Of a stretch of 45,346 nucleotides of DNA, positions 16,443-25,029 are shown one piece after another (within the stretch, counting starts at the first letter, position 1; each line of letters begins with the position of its first letter). The DNA is from DATIHQ01 sp035480535. GTDB taxonomy: Bacteria; Chlamydiota; Chlamydiia; Chlamydiales; SM23-39. The stretch covers positions 1 to 45,346 of the forward strand of contig DATIHQ010000118.1 in assembly GCA_035480535.1 (NCBI GenBank). Reading direction: 5' to 3'. The position numbers and the translations under genes were made by a program. The notes beneath the pieces were generated by a model. That model saw only the letters and a program-made list of their open reading frames with translations. It was not told the DNA's origin and did not search any database.

Positions 16443-17476
16443 TTTTGGTCTTCTAGGCGATGGAAAGCTGTCTGGAGGAGGGAGGCGTTTTCTAGGAGGA
16501 GCTGGTGCCATTTCCAGGCCGACTCAATCAAAATGGGAAGAGCTGAATGACGGGGAGTCCAGCCGAGGATTTGGGAGACCTTCTTATGATCGGCAGTTAA
16601 AATGCCTGGCTCTCCGGGGCGCCGATTCTCGAGGCGCACGGGAAGAGTTTTTCCGCAAAATTTTTGCACCGCGTCGATGATTTCAAGGACAGAATAGCCC
16701 GTTCCCGTTCCTAAATTAAAGGCCATGCTTTTTTGATTGGCGAGGAGCCATTGAAGGGCCATTACATGGGCCTCCGCTAAATCTTGCACATGAATGTAAT
16801 CGCGCACGGCGCTCCCATCGCGAGAGGAAAAATCAGTTCCGTAAACGACAATTTCTGATCTTTGACCCAGAGCCGTTTGAATGATCGTGGGAATTAGATG
16901 CGTTTCAGGGGTATGATTCTCTCCAATTTCCGTTTCAAAATCGGCCCCTGCGGCATTGAAGTAGCGCAAGGTCATCGACTTAAAGCCATAAGCCATCTCA
17001 AAATCGGCGAGCATCTGCTCGATCATCAGTTTTGTGCGGCCGTAAGGGTTGATCGGGGATTGAGGATGCGCCTCAGTCATCGGGACAAATTGAGGATTGC
17101 CATAAGTGGCGCACGTACTTGAGAAGACAATCGATTTCACCTGGTGGGCGCGCATCGCTTCGAAGAGGGCGATCGTGCTCCCCACATTATTCCGGTAATA
17201 TTTGGCGGGCTCCGACATCGATTCCACGACGATCGCATTGGCGGCAAAATGGAGGACAGCTTTGGGTTTGAATGTACTAAATGCCTCATTCAATTTGGCG
17301 GGATCATTTAAATCTCCCTGAACAAAGGGGCCCCATTTGACTGCATAGCCATGCCCGGTGGATAAATTGTCGTAAACCACGGGTAAAAATCCCGCTTTTG
17401 CCAGCGCTTTGCACGCATGGCTTCCAATATAGCCCGCTCCTCCCGTCACCAGAATGGCATCTTTCGTTTCAGGCAT
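16436..17476 (-). CDS. galE: UDP-glucose 4-epimerase
   Basis: The 346-residue short-chain dehydrogenase-type epimerase interconverts UDP-glucose and UDP-galactose. The NAD-binding TGGAGYIG is at residues 11-18. The catalytic Ser-Tyr-Lys set is visible as SSTCATYG (T121 region), with Y145 and K149 in INPYGRTK. YFNAAGAD and GTDFSSRDGSAVRDYIHVQDLAEAH are typical of bacterial GalE. A GAGGGAT ribosome binding site precedes the ATG. Upstream, a 400-base gap with an inverted-repeat element separates it from the sugar transferase. With that gene and ugd it forms a set for nucleotide-sugar and surface-glycan synthesis. Confidence 0.93.
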   Translation of the reverse strand: MPETKDAILVTGGAGYIGSHACKALAKAGFLPVVYDNLSTGHGYAVKWGPFVQGDLNDPAKLNEAFSTFKPKAVLHFAANAIVVESMSEPAKYYRNNVGSTIALFEAMRAHQVKSIVFSSTCATYGNPQFVPMTEAHPQSPINPYGRTKLMIEQMLADFEMAYGFKSMTLRYFNAAGADFETEIGENHTPETHLIPTIIQTALGQRSEIVVYGTDFSSRDGSAVRDYIHVQDLAEAHVMALQWLLANQKSMAFNLGTGTGYSVLEIIDAVQKFCGKTLPVRLENRRPGEPGILTADHKKVSQILGWTPRHSALPILIESAWKWHQLLLENASLLQTAFHRLEDQKC

Positions 17477-17512
17477 TAGTATCCCTCAGGGGAAGAATAT
17501 AACCACCGATGT

Positions 17513-17835
17513 GAGGCAAACAGTCCCAGGATCGCGGAAGGCCCCAACCGTCCCTGGATCGCGGAAGCCGGTCATCAGCGCAGAGATAAATGCAGAGGCG
17601 CAGAGGCCGCAGAGAGGAAAGTTGGCGGACTACGTCCGGAGGAAGAGAGGGCTCCTCTCTAACTCCGGGCAGGGTCCCGCAGTTCTCGCAACAATTAATT
17701 TTTTCCTCTGCGCCCTCTGCGCCTCTGCATTTATCTCTGCGCTGATAAATCAGCTTCCGCGATCCTGGGACGGTTGGGATCTTCCGAGGTCCAGGGACTG
17801 TTGGGACCTTCAGCGATCCTGGGACTGTTTGCCTC
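17513..17835. repeat. Composite inverted repeat in the galE-sugar transferase gap
   Basis: The 399-base gap between the sugar transferase stop and the galE start is almost entirely repeat. The outer arms 17513-17535 and 17813-17835 are perfect 23-bp inverted repeats. The inner arms 17574-17606 and 17714-17746 are perfect 33-bp inverted repeats. Further units related to CCCAGGATCGCGGAAG recur between them (17525-17540, about 17552-17567 and, inverted, about 17754-17770), and a small central hairpin (17644-17660) is present. The inner arm resembles the CAGAGGCGCAGAG type of repeat seen scattered in many unrelated genomes. Reading frames crossing it are not real genes. Confidence 0.85.
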
Positions 17836-17875
17836 GCCTCTGTGCTCTCTGTGGTGAATTTTTTTTCTTTTGGCA

Positions 17876-18598
17876 TTAGAAGGCTCCGCGGGAAAAGAGA
17901 ACGGCGGGGATGGTTTTCGCGATGAGAACGAGATCTTTCCAAAAGGTCCGATTTTCTGCGTATTGCTCTTCCAGTTTGCACCGTTCGTCAAAACTGATTT
18001 GGCTTCGCCCCGAAATTTGCCATATCCCCGTAATGCCGGGGCGGACCGAAAGGATTTTCGCAGCCCTTTTTCCATAGAGGCGGCAGATTTCTTGGAAGTA
18101 CTGATCTGGAGGTCCTAAAAGAGTGGGGGGGCGAGGACCCACCACACTTAAATCTCCTCTGAGAACATTCCAAAATTGGGGGAATTCATCAATGGAAGTT
18201 TTGCGCAAAAAACGGCCAATGGGGGTGATGCGGGGATCGAGTTTCACTTTCTGAAACTGTTCCCATTCAGCGCAAAAGGCAGAGTCAGTTTGAAGGAGGT
18301 GATGCAATCTCTCTTCCGCATCTTTGTACATGGTGCGGAATTTCCAGCAATCGATCTCGTTTCCTCCTCGTCCTAACCTGCGGCTTTTAAAAAAAATAGG
18401 GCCTTCAGAGGTGAGGCGAACGGCAAGAGCAATGAAAATAAAAAGAGGCGATAGGAGACAAAGAATGGTGAGACTAAATAGAATATCGAAAGTCCGCTTT
18501 AGGGAATCGTGCTGGATCTGAATTTCGGGTTGAAGAGTCTCTGCATGCCTCTTGAGTTTCCGAAGTTTCTGAATGTCTTTGCTTAATGCTTGCTGCAT
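17876..18598 (-). CDS. Bacterial sugar transferase (polyprenyl-phosphate glycosyl-1-phosphate transferase)
   Basis: The 240-residue protein belongs to the family that transfers a sugar phosphate to undecaprenyl phosphate to start an oligo- or polysaccharide. A membrane segment (DILFSLTILCLLSPLFIFIALAVRL, about residues 39-63) is followed by the family blocks: SRRLGRGGNEIDCWKFRTM, DPRITPIGRFLRKTSIDEFPQFWNVLRGDLSVVGPRPP, and RPGITGIWQISGR. It lacks the N-terminal multi-spanning domain of WbaP, so it is the short, PglC-like monotopic form. The neighbours ugd (47 bases upstream) and galE (downstream) suggest a lipid-linked glycan pathway in the envelope. Confidence 0.92.
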   Translation of the reverse strand: MQQALSKDIQKLRKLKRHAETLQPEIQIQHDSLKRTFDILFSLTILCLLSPLFIFIALAVRLTSEGPIFFKSRRLGRGGNEIDCWKFRTMYKDAEERLHHLLQTDSAFCAEWEQFQKVKLDPRITPIGRFLRKTSIDEFPQFWNVLRGDLSVVGPRPPTLLGPPDQYFQEICRLYGKRAAKILSVRPGITGIWQISGRSQISFDERCKLEEQYAENRTFWKDLVLIAKTIPAVLFSRGAF

Positions 18599-18644
18599 AA
18601 GAAATAACTATAAATTTTTTAGGAAATCTTTTCCAGCTGTATGC

Positions 18645-19991
18645 TCAAATTGAGCATAATTGATCGGGGATGCCGATAGCAATGTAGTCGAATCCTTTCG
18701 TTTTCATATCGAGGGGTTTATATTGATTGCGTCCGTCGAAGAAAGCAATTCCTTTCATCCGGTTGCGGATCGGTTTGAAATCGACGAGACGGAACTGTTT
18801 CCATTCAGTGAGAAGGGCAATGGCATCGGCGCCAGCTGCGGCATCCGATTCATCGGCACACCAGGCAATGTTGGAGACCCCTTCAAGAAGTTTCTTCGCA
18901 TTGGGCATAGCTACAGGGTCAAACAGGCGGAGAGAAGCGCCTTGTTTTAAAAGTTCTTCGATAAAGGGAAGCGAGGGGGCTTCTCTCATATCATCAGTAT
19001 CAGGCTTGAACGAAAGACCCCAGATAGCGACTGTTTTTCCTTTAATTCCTCCTCGAGAAGAAAAGTAGTGGATCATTTTTTGTCCCAGGATTTTCTTCTG
19101 TCGATTATTCACCTCATCCGCAGCCTCCAATAAAGAAGGCGGAGTGCCCACCTGCCTAGCAATGGAGATTAACGCTCGAATGTCCTTTGGAAAGCAGGAG
19201 CCCCCGTATCCTACGCCTGGATACAAAAAGCTGTATCCAATCCTCGTATCGGAGCCGATTCCCTTTCTCACTTCATTGACATTGGCGCCCACTTTTTTAC
19301 AAATGTCGGCGATCTCATTCATGAAGGAGATGCGGGTGGCGAGCATCGCATTGGCGGCGTATTTCGTCATTTCAGCCGAGAGCGTATCCATGCACAAGAT
19401 TTTGTCGTGGCTTAAGGTGAATGCGGAGTAGATTTCTTTTAAAATTTCAGCGGGCTTTGGATTATCTGAGCCGATGATGATTCGATCGGGTTTTAAACAA
19501 TCTTGGACGGCGGCCCCTTCCTTCAAGAATTCAGGATTGGAGACGACATCGAATGGCACAGCCACTTTGCGCTTTTCCAACTCTTCTCGAATCACCTTTC
19601 CCACTAAAGAGGCTGTTCCCACGGGCACGGTCGATTTATTCACAATGACTCGGTATTCCTCAAGATGTCGTCCGATTTCTCTTGCGGCAGCCTCGACATA
19701 ACTCGTATCGCACGAACCATCTTCTCTCGATGGGGTAGGCACTGCAATGAAACACACTGCGCCAGCTGCAACGCCTTTTGCGTAATCAGTTGTAAACCGC
19801 AACCGTCTCTGCCGTACATTTCGGACGACCAACTCTTCAAGCCCCGGCTCAAAAATCGGAATGATTCCCTCTTCCAACTTTCTGATTTTCTCTTTATCGA
19901 TATCGAGGCAGGTCACTGTGTGTCCCATTTCGGCGAAACAAGCGCCAGTGACTAATCCGACATAGCCTGTCCCAACCATCAGAATTTGCAT
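18645..19991 (-). CDS. ugd: UDP-glucose 6-dehydrogenase
   Basis: The 448-residue enzyme oxidises UDP-glucose to UDP-glucuronate with two NAD. The start is the ATG at 19991 (MQILMVGTGYVGLVTGACFAEMGH), which carries the Rossmann glycine motif at residues 7-12; a longer frame was rejected. The catalytic nucleophile is Cys266 in YPGVGYGGSCFPKD. The substrate-binding block SNPEFLKEGAAVQD is near residue 151, and the C-terminal domain ends with WGLSFKPDTDDMREAPS and related segments. It is unusual for Chlamydiaceae but fits the adjacent sugar transferase and galE. Its upstream neighbour is the MITE-like repeat. Confidence 0.95.
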   Translation of the reverse strand: MQILMVGTGYVGLVTGACFAEMGHTVTCLDIDKEKIRKLEEGIIPIFEPGLEELVVRNVRQRRLRFTTDYAKGVAAGAVCFIAVPTPSREDGSCDTSYVEAAAREIGRHLEEYRVIVNKSTVPVGTASLVGKVIREELEKRKVAVPFDVVSNPEFLKEGAAVQDCLKPDRIIIGSDNPKPAEILKEIYSAFTLSHDKILCMDTLSAEMTKYAANAMLATRISFMNEIADICKKVGANVNEVRKGIGSDTRIGYSFLYPGVGYGGSCFPKDIRALISIARQVGTPPSLLEAADEVNNRQKKILGQKMIHYFSSRGGIKGKTVAIWGLSFKPDTDDMREAPSLPFIEELLKQGASLRLFDPVAMPNAKKLLEGVSNIAWCADESDAAAGADAIALLTEWKQFRLVDFKPIRNRMKGIAFFDGRNQYKPLDMKTKGFDYIAIGIPDQLCSI

Positions 19992-20053
19992 ACTTCTCAC
20001 TCCGTGCGAAACGGAATATAAGTACCAGAGAAGAAATAAATAATCCATGAGAA

Positions 20054-20345
20054 AAATCTGAAATCTGAATTATGAAATCTGAAAACGTCGGGGCTCCGCC
20101 CCCGCACCCCCAGTCGGGTGAAGCCCCCGCTGCCCCCATTTCCAACCGATTTTCTTTTCTCAACAGAACTTACACCACTTTTATCGGATAGAGAAACCCT
20201 CCGCAATTATTGATACAAGCAGACGGTTTCAAACTATTTTGAAAAAAGGCATGAGGACAATGGGGGCAGCGGGGGCTTCACCCGACTGGGGGTGCGGGGG
20301 CGAAGCCCCGACGTTTTCAGATTTCATAATTCAGATTTCAGATTT
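20054..20345. mobile_element. MITE-like element with 87-bp inverted arms
   Basis: Positions 20054-20140 and 20259-20345 are inverted repeats identical at 86 of 87 positions; the one difference is the CTCCG/CTTCG site near 20095 on the left arm. The outer tips are tandem ATCTGAA-type motifs and the inner part is very GC-rich. The 118-base centre (20141-20258) is AT-rich and holds no gene. A tip-like 27-base palindrome occurs at 31404-31430. This architecture, with long near-perfect arms, no transposase and a total of 292 bp, fits a non-autonomous element or a stable hairpin repeat family. The element overlaps the 3' end of lolD. Confidence 0.82.
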
Positions 20346-20980
20346 CCCGCAGCTAGGTTGTATTGTTTGTCGCAGAGCGCGGCTAGTGCGGAGTCGTGCG
20401 TGACGAGAATGAGGCTTTTTTTCTCTTGTTTGACAAGATGAAGGAGGAGGGCGCCGATTTGTTGGGCGTTGGCTTGGTCGAGGTTGCCGGAGGGCTCGTC
20501 GGCGAGGATGAGATCGGGGTTGTTGCAGAGGGATCGGGCGATGGCGACGCGCTGCCTTTCGCCGCCGGAGAGGAGTTTTGCGGGGAAGTGAGCGCGCTGT
20601 GCGAGGCCTACTTTGGCGAGGAGCTCAAGACCTTTGTGTTTGTCGAGAGGCTGGCGGGCGATGCGGGAGGGCATGAGGACGTTTTCGAGAGCTGTGAAAT
20701 CTTCGAGGAGATTGTACGATTGGAAGATGAATCCAATGTGTTGGTTGCGCAGGCGGGGAGCGTTGGAGGAAGTGGCGAGTTCGCCGCAGATTTCGAGGGT
20801 GCCTTGATCGGGTTCTTCGAGCGTTCCGAGAATGTGGAGGAGGGTTGTTTTTCCTTCTCCTGATCTGCCGCAGATGGCGATGGATTCGCCGGGGAGGATG
20901 GAGAGGGAAACGCCTGAGAGGACGTCGACTTTTTGGGGCGAGAGAAAGGATTTGAAGAGGTTTTTGGCGTGGAGCGTCAT
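20324..20980 (-). CDS. lolD: Lipoprotein-releasing ABC transporter ATP-binding protein LolD
   Basis: The 218-residue ATPase has Walker A GRSGEGKT at residues 38-45, Q-loop FIFQSYN near 84-90, the ABC signature LSGGERQ at 137-143, Walker B LILADEP at 157-163 and the switch His in LVTHDS. It powers extraction of lipoproteins from the inner membrane together with the LolC/E-type permease upstream, with which it overlaps as ATGA. Order rpmG-lolE-lolD is that of Chlamydia. The last residues (about GNLKSEL) and the stop codon come from the arm of the MITE-like element, so the natural C-terminus may have been replaced. Confidence 0.93.
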   Translation of the reverse strand: MTLHAKNLFKSFLSPQKVDVLSGVSLSILPGESIAICGRSGEGKTTLLHILGTLEEPDQGTLEICGELATSSNAPRLRNQHIGFIFQSYNLLEDFTALENVLMPSRIARQPLDKHKGLELLAKVGLAQRAHFPAKLLSGGERQRVAIARSLCNNPDLILADEPSGNLDQANAQQIGALLLHLVKQEKKSLILVTHDSALAALCDKQYNLAAGNLKSEL

Positions 20981-22500
20981 TCGGACCTCAAGACGGAAGA
21001 GGGGCGGATGCGGCTGGCTTTGAATGCGGGGATGAGTCCTGCTGCGAGGGAGAGAATGGGGGTGGCGATGAGGACGAAAAGGAGCGCTTCAAAGCTGAAT
21101 TCGTTGGGGAGCGTTTGTCCAAAAAAGGCGGGGTTAAAGGCGGCGTGTCCTTGGATGGCGCTCAGGAAGGCGACGAGGGAATCGAGATGTTTTAGCGTAA
21201 ATAGGGCGAGGCTTCCGCCGAGGAGGCAACTGATTGCTCCCATCGAAATGCCGCAAATGCCGAAGATCGAGGCGATGCTGAGGAAAGAGGCGCCCATCGA
21301 TTGGAGAATGGCGATCTCTTTTTTCTTGTCGTTGACGAGGAGGACGAGGAGCGAAATGATATTGGAGCAGGCGACGACGAGAATGATGATCGCAATGAGG
21401 AGAAAGAGGGTGCGATCGCTCCGAAATTGGAGCATGAGATCTTTGGAAAACTCAAACTCATCGTAGCTGGCGATTTTCCAGTAGTTGGAGATGCCCGCCT
21501 CGGCAAAGCGCTCGGCGATTTTGGCTTTAATTTCTTGGGTTTGGGAGAGATCTTCTGTCCAAACAAAGAGGCCATTGGTCGGCGTGCCGTCGGGGGAAAA
21601 GGTTTGGCTGACGGCATGGATGGAGCGTGTGACAGAAGTGGGGACGATGAGGCATTTATTGCCCACCGACATGATCCCTGGATCATAAAAACCAACGACG
21701 CGAATGGGAATGCGCTGCTCTTGCGAAGAAGCGGCCGTCGGCGCTGAATAACTCAAGGCGCCTTTATCGCCGATTTGCACGCCATTTTCCCGATAATTTT
21801 TGGGGAGAAGAACGGGCGTGTCTAATCCGATTTCGGGCAAGTGGCACTTGCCTTTGACAAAATAGACCGATTGAGGGGGAGTTTCGGGCGGCTCATCGAA
21901 ATCCATTGGAGAACCAGAATCTAAAACAAGGGAGCGGAAATGGGGGTTTTCTTCAGTGAGCGAGAGGAGGTAGGACATTTGGGATAAAGAGGCAGGCGGC
22001 TCAGCAGCTGAGCGGCGGAGATTCAGGCGCAAAAGAGCGCCGCCGATTTCATAATCTTGAAACGCGATGTGGGGGATTTTAGCGAGCTCTTGGATGGCGA
22101 GTTTGACTGGGTCGCGCAAAGTGCCTGAGGGGGCGCGGTCGGCTTTTGGCCAGTAAAAGGGGACTTCAGCATCTAGGTCGACCGCATAGGGATCGGAAAG
22201 GGGGCTTAATTGCTTTTCCCCCACTGTTTTTAAAGTGAAATTGGAAGCGGCGGCGAGGCCATCGATTTGATAGTAGTAAGAGGCGTAATAGGGATCGGTC
22301 GGAGAGATGCGGATCGGGGCGTGGAGCGAGGTGAGTTTCTGATGCCAATTTTTCTCGATTCCCGCCGTGACGGAGAGAAAAACGAGGACAAGCCAAACCA
22401 CTAAGGAGATGACCCCCACCGACATCAGGGAGATCAAGGCCGTTGATAGCGACCTTTTTCTCGGGACTAAATATCTAAGAGCTACTGAAAGCTCAAACAC
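20977..22500 (-). CDS. lolE: LolC/LolE-like lipoprotein-releasing permease
   Basis: The 507-residue MacB/FtsX-type permease has one N-terminal membrane segment (about residues 20-45), a long periplasmic domain (about 50-360) and three C-terminal membrane segments (about 370-395, 415-440 and 475-495). The start RYLVPRKRSLSTALISLMSVGVISLVVW is typical of LolC/E, and the C-terminal AGLIPAFKASRIRPSSVLRSE resembles the FtsX family end. The start codon is GTG at 22500, immediately adjacent to the rpmG stop with no spacer. A single permease gene is present, so it may act as a homodimer with LolD. Confidence 0.9.
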   Translation of the reverse strand: MFELSVALRYLVPRKRSLSTALISLMSVGVISLVVWLVLVFLSVTAGIEKNWHQKLTSLHAPIRISPTDPYYASYYYQIDGLAAASNFTLKTVGEKQLSPLSDPYAVDLDAEVPFYWPKADRAPSGTLRDPVKLAIQELAKIPHIAFQDYEIGGALLRLNLRRSAAEPPASLSQMSYLLSLTEENPHFRSLVLDSGSPMDFDEPPETPPQSVYFVKGKCHLPEIGLDTPVLLPKNYRENGVQIGDKGALSYSAPTAASSQEQRIPIRVVGFYDPGIMSVGNKCLIVPTSVTRSIHAVSQTFSPDGTPTNGLFVWTEDLSQTQEIKAKIAERFAEAGISNYWKIASYDEFEFSKDLMLQFRSDRTLFLLIAIIILVVACSNIISLLVLLVNDKKKEIAILQSMGASFLSIASIFGICGISMGAISCLLGGSLALFTLKHLDSLVAFLSAIQGHAAFNPAFFGQTLPNEFSFEALLFVLIATPILSLAAGLIPAFKASRIRPSSVLRSE

Positions 22501-22662
22501 TTATTTCGCTTCTTTAAAGAGCACGTGCTTGCGAAGAGAGGAATCATATTTCTTCAATTCAATTCGCTCTGTGGTATTCCGTTTATTTTTTCGGGTCCAA
22601 TAGCACTCGTTCGACTCAGTGCTCTTCAATTTAACAGTTTCTCGGGCGCCTTTTTTTGCCAT
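22501..22662 (-). CDS. rpmG: 50S ribosomal protein L33
   Basis: The 53-residue protein is read from the ATG at 22662: MAKKGARETVKLKSTESNEC, YWTRKNKRNTTERIELKKYD, SSLRKHVLFKEAK. This is L33 (N-terminal MAKKGARE, central YxTxKNKRN, C-terminal LRKHxLxKE). Only one Cys is present, so the zinc-binding CxxC pairs of zinc-ribbon L33 are absent (the non-zinc type). A GAGAGGA ribosome binding site precedes the start. Order rpmG-lolE-lolD is conserved with Chlamydia. Confidence 0.95.
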   Translation of the reverse strand: MAKKGARETVKLKSTESNECYWTRKNKRNTTERIELKKYDSSLRKHVLFKEAK

Positions 22663-22710
22663 ACGATCCTCTCATATTTTTGCAGTAAATTCTATCCTAA
22701 AAGAAGAGTT

Positions 22711-23724
22711 TTACGCAATTGGAATGCGCGTCTGGACTTCGAGATCGAGGGGATCGCCTGAGGGATTTTGAAGAAATTTATGGAAGCCGAGCCCTGCAAT
22801 CATGGCGGCATTGTCCATGGTGAGGGCGGCGGGGGGCCAAAAAATGGGCATCTGAGGAAATTTTTCAGCAAATAAAGCTTTGAGTCGTTGATTATTGCAG
22901 ACGCCGCCGCCGAGGTAGATGGCCTTGCAGGGGAATTTTTGGATTGCAAGCGTTGCTTTTGTCAGGATATCGCGCAAAGCGGTTTCTTGGAAGGAGGCGG
23001 CTACGTCGGCTTTTTGCGCAGGGGAAAGAGGGGGATTTCCCACCCCATTTTGCCCTTTAACGGCATAGAGGACATTGGTTTTCAACCCGCTAAAGGAAAA
23101 GTCGAGGGGGTTTTTCTTTACTTTCCCCGCATGAAAGGAATAATTCAATTGACCCGCCAAAGCCAATCGCTCCACATGAGGCCCGCCAGGGTAGGGGAGG
23201 CCGAGAAGCGCCGCCACTTTATCAAACGCCTCGCCGATGGCGTCGTCAACAGTTGTTCCAAGACAGGTGTAATGGCCTACTTGATTCATTTGAAGCATCA
23301 AAGTATGGCCTCCCGATAGAACAAGGCCTAGAGCGGGAAAGAGCCAAGGCTCGGGCGCCTCCATCATCGCGGCATATAAATGGGCCTCGACGTGATTGAC
23401 GCCAATCAGCGGTTTTTCCCAAGCGATTGAAAGCCCTTTTGCCGCATTCATCCCGATCAAAAGGGCGCCCACAAGGCCTGGGCCTTTGGCCACCGCAATC
23501 GCATCGATTTCAGAGGCACTTACTTCGGCTTGTCTTAACGCTTCTTGAATGACGGGGATGATCACATCGATATGGCGCCGGCAGGCGAGTTCGGGGAAAA
23601 CGCCTCCATAGCGCTCATGAATATCAGAGGAGGAGGCGACGACATTGGAGAGAACCCTTTTCCCATTCAGGACAAGGGCAGCTCCAGTTTCATCGCACGT
23701 CGTTTCAATTCCTAAGACAATCAT
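22711..23724 (-). CDS. tsaD: tRNA N6-adenosine threonylcarbamoyltransferase TsaD
   Basis: The 337-residue protein transfers threonylcarbamoyl to A37 of ANN-decoding tRNAs. The start MIVLGIETTCDETGAALV is the family N-terminus; I chose the ATG at 23724, three codons inside a TTG frame. Metal-binding histidines lie in ELACRRHIDVIIPV and VNHVEAHLYAA. The ASKHA nucleotide-binding fold blocks are LVLSGGHT, DDAIGEAFDKVA, LGLPYPGGPHVE, DFSFSGLKT, and LGGGVCNNQRLK near the C-terminus. It is 48 bases upstream of rpmG on the same strand. Confidence 0.96.
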   Translation of the reverse strand: MIVLGIETTCDETGAALVLNGKRVLSNVVASSSDIHERYGGVFPELACRRHIDVIIPVIQEALRQAEVSASEIDAIAVAKGPGLVGALLIGMNAAKGLSIAWEKPLIGVNHVEAHLYAAMMEAPEPWLFPALGLVLSGGHTLMLQMNQVGHYTCLGTTVDDAIGEAFDKVAALLGLPYPGGPHVERLALAGQLNYSFHAGKVKKNPLDFSFSGLKTNVLYAVKGQNGVGNPPLSPAQKADVAASFQETALRDILTKATLAIQKFPCKAIYLGGGVCNNQRLKALFAEKFPQMPIFWPPAALTMDNAAMIAGLGFHKFLQNPSGDPLDLEVQTRIPIA

Positions 23725-23766
23725 GTCCGTCAACTATAAACAATCGGCGGTTCTAACGCCAAAGCT

Positions 23767-24954
23767 TTAGATTGCAGAGGCGTTGAAGCCATTGCCAACG
23801 AACAACACTTCATCTGATAGATCGAGTTCTGCATCGGAATTTTCATAGTTCAAACCATCCACGAAGGGGTTTTCTGCTAAGCCGACTGCAAAATTTCTGC
23901 TTCCATCCCAAAGAGGACTTGCAGGTTCGGCTTCCATTGCGGCAACGGGTTGCTGCTCCGCAATTTCTTCCTCGGGAGCTGGTGAAGTTGGTGTATTTGG
24001 ACGAGCAAAAGGAAGTTCTTCCATTTCAATTGGCGCTTCTTCAACTGCAGCAGGAGCTTCTTCGGGAGCGCTGTAGCCTCCAACGGGGAGGGTCACGGCG
24101 TCAAGATAGAGACCTTCTGGTCGCGGGGCGCAATTGACTGGAATCACTTTTATTCCTTCCAGGCTTTCTGCCAATACCTGTGCGATCATGGCCTCTTCTG
24201 TATCGGCCTGGTCTGCTTCATTTACAGCTTCTGTTAAATCAGCGGCAAAACCTACACAGGCGGCTTCCGCTGCATCGACGAGTGCGGCGAAATTCGGCTC
24301 TTCGGCAGGCTCAGGGAGAACTACTGCGGGCTTTTCTACAACATTCAGAAGGTCATTCATAATGGATTGAACAGCGTTTGCCATTTCTTCCATTTGAGGA
24401 TTTGCAGGGGCCTGAGCTTGCGCCGCTGGCGCTACAGGCGTTTCTACAGGAGCTTGCGCCGCTGACATTGCTGGTGCAGGTGTTTCTACAGGAGCTTGTG
24501 CAGTTGGCGTTGCTAGTGCAACAGGTGTTTCTGCAGGAGTCGTTTTAAGAGCAGAGGTCTCACTCCACATCAGAGGGGAATCTGGCTGAGTTTTCATGTC
24601 GGCTTTTATCCCTTCTTGAGAGGGAAGCTTTGCTGGTTCTGTTTCGATGGGTTTGACATTTCTATCGGCCAGTTTTTGTTTGAGATAGTCGTAGAGGTGG
24701 CAGGCTTCATTTGCAACGAAGAGACCGCCATCGGCGAAGAGAATCGCGAAGTTGACTAGCAGTTCCGCCAGGGCTATGACGAATACAGCACATGTCTTTG
24801 CGATGATATTAGGATTTTTCATATCACCTAATGACACAGATCTCGTCCAATTCATATTTGGCTTGATATAAGTGAAACGGGGAGATTGACTCTTGACTGG
24901 GGCTTCAGCTGCGGTTGTTTCAACTGTAGCAGATTTTTGAATAGCTTTTACCAT
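23767..24954 (-). CDS. Unrecognised Pro/Ala-rich membrane protein
   Basis: The 395-residue protein is read from the ATG at 24954, preceded by a strong AAGGAAAGGG ribosome binding site. A single hydrophobic segment lies at about residues 53-75 (AKTCAVFVIALAELLVNFAILFA). The following 320 residues are low in aromatic content and rich in Ala, Pro and Glu, with repeated modules such as AQAPVETP (three copies at about 150-185) and AEAA/EEAP runs. The C-terminus is acidic (NSDAELDLSDEVLFVGN). There are no enzyme motifs. Membrane-anchored, disordered proteins of this kind occur among inclusion- or envelope-associated chlamydial proteins, but the role is not known. Confidence 0.6.
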   Translation of the reverse strand: MVKAIQKSATVETTAAEAPVKSQSPRFTYIKPNMNWTRSVSLGDMKNPNIIAKTCAVFVIALAELLVNFAILFADGGLFVANEACHLYDYLKQKLADRNVKPIETEPAKLPSQEGIKADMKTQPDSPLMWSETSALKTTPAETPVALATPTAQAPVETPAPAMSAAQAPVETPVAPAAQAQAPANPQMEEMANAVQSIMNDLLNVVEKPAVVLPEPAEEPNFAALVDAAEAACVGFAADLTEAVNEADQADTEEAMIAQVLAESLEGIKVIPVNCAPRPEGLYLDAVTLPVGGYSAPEEAPAAVEEAPIEMEELPFARPNTPTSPAPEEEIAEQQPVAAMEAEPASPLWDGSRNFAVGLAENPFVDGLNYENSDAELDLSDEVLFVGNGFNASAI

Positions 24955-25029
24955 AATCCCTTTCCTTTTTGATTTTGCAAATAGTTTAAAACAAATTTGC
25001 AATTAATTAAATATGGAATGATTATTTTA

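Noticed and set aside
17454..18075. Several overlapping open frames on both strands across the galE-sugar transferase gap
   Set aside because: They consist of the composite inverted repeat, with repeated Pro/Gly/Ser/Arg words in every frame, and have no ribosome binding sites.
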